From assembly GCA_949502235.1 (NCBI GenBank), contig CATBDC010000024.1, positions 1 through 54,009 on the forward strand: a stretch of 54,009 bases of DNA. The letters are read 5' to 3'. The notes under the pieces were generated by a model, which was not told where the DNA came from, did not search any database, and saw nothing but the letters and a program-made list of their open reading frames with translations. The stretch comes from an uncultured Lachnospiraceae bacterium (lineage in GTDB: Bacteria > Bacillota > Clostridia > Lachnospirales > Lachnospiraceae). A program made the translations under genes and the position numbers. This document shows, in pieces, positions 51,654-54,009 of the stretch. Position 1 is the first letter of the stretch; every line of letters begins with the position of its first letter.

Positions 51654-51707
51654 AGTTTTTGCTGTCCTTTCTTAATAATATATAATATGGTATGTATAAT
51701 TTAACAT

Positions 51708-52655
51708 TTATAGCTCGATCTGTGCAATAACATTCTTCAAAGCATCTGCACTTGCTTTGAGCTTTTCTACCTCTTCATCGGTAAGTGTCATAGGAATCTT
51801 ACCCTGAATACCGTTCGGCCCCACAAGCGCAAGCGTGCTTAAGGCTACATCCTCGATTCCATACTCGCCGTGCATCATGGAAGATACGGTTGTTACGGAC
51901 TCTGACGCTGACATGAGAATACTGCACAATCTGCAGACCCCTCTCGTTACCGCATAGAAGGTTGCCCCCTTATTCGCGATAATCTTGCCGCCGGACTTCT
52001 GTACATAGGTAAGCATCTCTTCCTTGTCAAGCTCCTTTGCTTCCTTTCCAAGATGCGGCATCATCTTAACAAAATCATCTACATTGACGCCTGCGATACG
52101 GGCCGCTGACCAAGGGATAAATGACGTATCTCCATGCTCGCCGAATACATAGGCATGAATATTTCTCTGTGCAACTTTAAAATGCTCGGAAAGTCCGCAG
52201 CGAAGTCTTGCTGAATCTAAGACAGTCCCGGAACCGATAATCTGATTTTCCGGAATCCCTGAAATCTTTGTGAATACATAGGTCATAATATCCACCGGAT
52301 TGCTTACGATAATATAAAGTGCATTGGGAGCAGCCTTTACAATCTCCGGTGTAATCTGTTTTAAAATATCAACATTCGTCTGTGTCAGCTCGATCCTCGT
52401 CTGACCCGGCTTACGGGCAATACCCGAAGTAATAATTACAATGTCAGAACCCTTCGCATCCTCATATTCTCCCGCAACAATAGCAACAGGATCTCTGAAG
52501 CAGGTTCCCTGCTCGATATCCATAACTTCGCCTTCTACTTTTTCCTTGTTGATATCGATCAGAACGATCTCAGACGCCATATCCTCACCGGATAATGTGT
52601 ACGCAATTGTGGCGCCTACACTTCCGGCACCAATGATTGTGACTTTGCAGCTCAT
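51708..52655 (-). CDS. Lactate/malate dehydrogenase family, predicted malate dehydrogenase
   Basis: About 315 residues from ATG 52655 (AAGGAG nine bases upstream). NAD-binding VTIIGAGSVGATIAYTLSG, IVSNPVDIMTY, the DSARLRCGL Arg and catalytic His in VFGEHGDTSF are LDH-like overall. At the substrate-specificity position 102 (B. stearothermophilus LDH numbering), lactate enzymes have Gln (NQKPGETR), whereas this protein has Arg (ARKPGQTR), as malate dehydrogenases do. It is therefore probably NADH-dependent and reduces oxaloacetate to malate, which fits the fumarase and fumarate reductase downstream. Automatic pipelines may call it L-lactate dehydrogenase. First gene of the cluster, under a Rex-like operator. 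Confidence 0.88.
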   Translation of the reverse strand: MSCKVTIIGAGSVGATIAYTLSGEDMASEIVLIDINKEKVEGEVMDIEQGTCFRDPVAIVAGEYEDAKGSDIVIITSGIARKPGQTRIELTQTNVDILKQITPEIVKAAPNALYIIVSNPVDIMTYVFTKISGIPENQIIGSGTVLDSARLRCGLSEHFKVAQRNIHAYVFGEHGDTSFIPWSAARIAGVNVDDFVKMMPHLGKEAKELDKEEMLTYVQKSGGKIIANKGATFYAVTRGVCRLCSILMSASESVTTVSSMMHGEYGIEDVALSTLALVGPNGIQGKIPMTLTDEEVEKLKASADALKNVIAQIEL

Positions 52656-52690
52656 GTTTTTCTTCTCCTTTTCATGCATTTTCTAACTTA

Positions 52691-52736
52691 CAGGGATGAA
52701 TCCAAAACCACTTGTCGTTTTTTGCCGTCATCCCTG
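52691..52736. promoter_or_regulatory. Hairpin in the leader of the dehydrogenase gene
   Basis: CAGGGATGA (52691-52699) and TCATCCCTG (52728-52736) are exact 9-base arms around a 28-base loop, between the promoter and the start codon. It may stabilise the transcript or affect translation. Confidence 0.5.
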
Positions 52737-52739
52737 ATT

Positions 52740-52768
52740 ATAATACCATATTGATAATTAATTAACAA
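52740..52768 (-). promoter_or_regulatory. Promoter with Rex-like operator for the MDH-Hdr-Flx-Frd cluster
   Basis: On the minus strand TTGTTA (52763-52768), 17 bases, TATTAT (52740-52745). The 18-mer TTGTTAATTAATTATCAA (52751-52768) covers the -35 and matches the known Firmicute Rex consensus TTGTTAANNNNTTAACAA at 13 of 14 fixed positions. Rex leaves DNA when NADH is high, so the cluster would be induced under reducing conditions. Confidence 0.75.
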
Positions 52769-52851
52769 GCTTTTATTAGGAGAAGATTGCACTAAAATTT
52801 CCGGGGATTCTGTTCATTTTGCCCAATTTTAATTATGGACAAAGTCTCCTG

Positions 52852-54009
52852 TTACTGCCCGTCACATTTGCAGATCTCTTCCACCGCATACAGGGGAAGA
52901 TTCTTAAGCCAGCCCTCATTTTTGTAATCTGCCATCGATGCACGGACACAGGTTTCGGGAACGTACCTCTCACCATAGGTTTTCAGGCTCTTTGCTTTTA
53001 GATTAACCTCTGCCTTCACCTCTACCGGTATAATCTGCTCACCGGTATCAACAACAAAATCCACCTCGCAGGAGCCTCTGTCATTCGTATAGTAATAAAC
53101 GCCCAAATCCTCGATTGTTTTAAACTGCTGACACACATATTGCTCTGCCAGAGCGCCTTTAAATTCCGTAAATAAAGCGTTTCCGTCCAGCAGTATGCGC
53201 TGGTGCAGACCAGTCATACAGCCAAGAAGGCCCACATCAACAATAAACAGCTTAAAGGCCTTATGATCCTCATAAGCTTTCAGGGGAATCCTCCCCGCGT
53301 TTACACGGCTGACCCTGTGAACAAGCCCGCAGTCACACAGCCACATGATTGCCGTTTCATATTCCTTTGCCCGTCCTCCTTCCCTCACAAGTCCATAGAG
53401 GAACTTTTTATTTTCCCTTGCAAGCTGAGAGGGAATACTATTCCACACCATACGAATCTTCGGGACAATCTCTGGCGGAGCATGTTTCGAAAAATCCTGT
53501 TCATACGCTGCCAGTATCCGCTTCTGAATCTTTCGTACCTCATTAAAATCCTTTTCATCGGCAAATCTCTGCACTGCCTCCGGCATGCCGCCGATAAAAT
53601 AATACTGCTTAAGAGCATCAATATACGTCTGCTTAAATGATGTAATCATCTGGTAATCCTGTTTATCTAAAAGCTGGGCGAACCGCTCACCGAAAACTGC
53701 CATTAGAAATTCCTTAAAGGATAACGGGTAAAGGTTAAGGAAGTCTACCTTCCCTACGGGAAATGACGTCCCCTCATGCAGAGCAATACCCAGAAGTGAA
53801 CCAGCGCAGATAATATGGTACTGGGGAGCATCTTCATAAAAATATTTGAGTGAGGAAAGGGCTCTCGGCACTTCCTGTACCTCATCAAAGATAAGAAGAG
53901 TTTTGTCTGGATCAATCTTTCTGCCGGCATACAGCTCCAGCCCCAGAATCAGTCGGTCTGTATTCAAATCTGATGCAAATAATTCTACCATTCTGGAATT
54001 TGAATCGAA
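52852..54009 (-). CDS. AAA-family ATPase with DUF4143-like C-terminus (N-terminus beyond window)
   Basis: The frame is open to the window edge; the P-loop is outside. Visible parts are Walker B TLLIFDEVQEVPRALSSLKY, sensor region YHIICAGSLLGIALHEGTSF, the typical LYPLSFKEFLMAVFGERFAQ, a winged-helix-like middle, and a C-terminal PD-(D/E)XK-like core GSCEVDFVVDTGEQIIPVEV. Such proteins are common, variable genes of unknown role in Clostridia and archaea. It is the third ATPase/nuclease-like combination in the window, though of a different family from the two at 23048 and 36971. Confidence 0.88.
   Translation of the reverse strand, partial: FDSNSRMVELFASDLNTDRLILGLELYAGRKIDPDKTLLIFDEVQEVPRALSSLKYFYEDAPQYHIICAGSLLGIALHEGTSFPVGKVDFLNLYPLSFKEFLMAVFGERFAQLLDKQDYQMITSFKQTYIDALKQYYFIGGMPEAVQRFADEKDFNEVRKIQKRILAAYEQDFSKHAPPEIVPKIRMVWNSIPSQLARENKKFLYGLVREGGRAKEYETAIMWLCDCGLVHRVSRVNAGRIPLKAYEDHKAFKLFIVDVGLLGCMTGLHQRILLDGNALFTEFKGALAEQYVCQQFKTIEDLGVYYYTNDRGSCEVDFVVDTGEQIIPVEVKAEVNLKAKSLKTYGERYVPETCVRASMADYKNEGWLKNLPLYAVEEICKCDGQ

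Noticed and set aside
1-54009. tRNA, rRNA, CRISPR arrays, integrases and transposases.
   Set aside because: None could be recognised on either strand by reading; weakly conserved small RNAs may have been missed.

Overview
The window looks like a chromosomal stretch from a gut Lachnospiraceae-type Firmicute (Clostridia). The evidence is moderate GC, strong AGGAGG-type ribosome binding sites, MutS2, YhaM, GdpP, an FMN riboswitch with RibU, a Rex-type operator, and a lacto-N-biose/galacto-N-biose phosphorylase operon of the kind gut mucin users carry. No rRNA, tRNA, CRISPR array, transposase or integrase was seen.

Layout. 1-1.6 kb is an accessory edge: a partial AraC/GyrI regulator, a truncated GNAT remnant joined to foreign sequence, and a tiny XRE regulator. 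1.7-16.7 kb is mostly housekeeping: an RlmD-type rRNA methylase, YhaM, an HtrA-like protein that seems to have lost its catalytic triad, MutS2, an OmpR/histidine-kinase pair, a sugar-type binding lipoprotein, two duplicated small ferredoxins around a large palindrome, an unknown coiled-coil protein, then gdpP-rplI-dnaB. 16.8-22.7 kb is a leftward operon for intracellular phosphorolysis of lacto-N-biose/galacto-N-biose: CBM9-like protein, GH112 phosphorylase, nucleotidyltransferase, NahK kinase and GalE. 23.0-24.7 kb is an AAA-ATPase/PD-(D/E)XK protein. 24.8-29.4 kb holds LysR, a sugar/nucleoside-type ABC importer and a divergent pseudouridine-phosphate-glycosidase homologue.

29.5-38.6 kb is the most accessory-looking part. 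It has a PQ-loop/SGNH fusion, an AT-rich operon (XRE, SF1 helicase, unknown protein) with its own operator, an apparent Endonuclease Q-UvrD helicase fusion with two sliding-clamp motifs, and a second AAA-ATPase/PD-(D/E)XK protein. 38.6-40.1 kb is a RibU/flavin-binding pair under an FMN riboswitch.

40.1-52.8 kb is a leftward metabolic cluster: an LDH/MDH-family dehydrogenase carrying the malate-type Arg, HdrB-HdrC-HdrA, FlxD-FlxC-FlxB-FlxA, a fumarate-reductase iron-sulfur subunit and flavoprotein, two-subunit fumarase, and an AspT-like carrier. Its first promoter overlaps a near-perfect Rex (NADH/NAD+ sensor) operator. Read together, this looks like the reductive branch oxaloacetate-malate-fumarate-succinate, with the last step wired in the cytoplasm to an NADH-oxidising Flx-Hdr module that could split electrons between ferredoxin and fumarate. 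The window ends in a partial AAA/DUF4143 ATPase.

The strongest candidates for something under-described are the Hdr-Flx-fumarate-reductase-MDH cluster, the EndoQ-helicase fusion and the XRE-helicase cassette.
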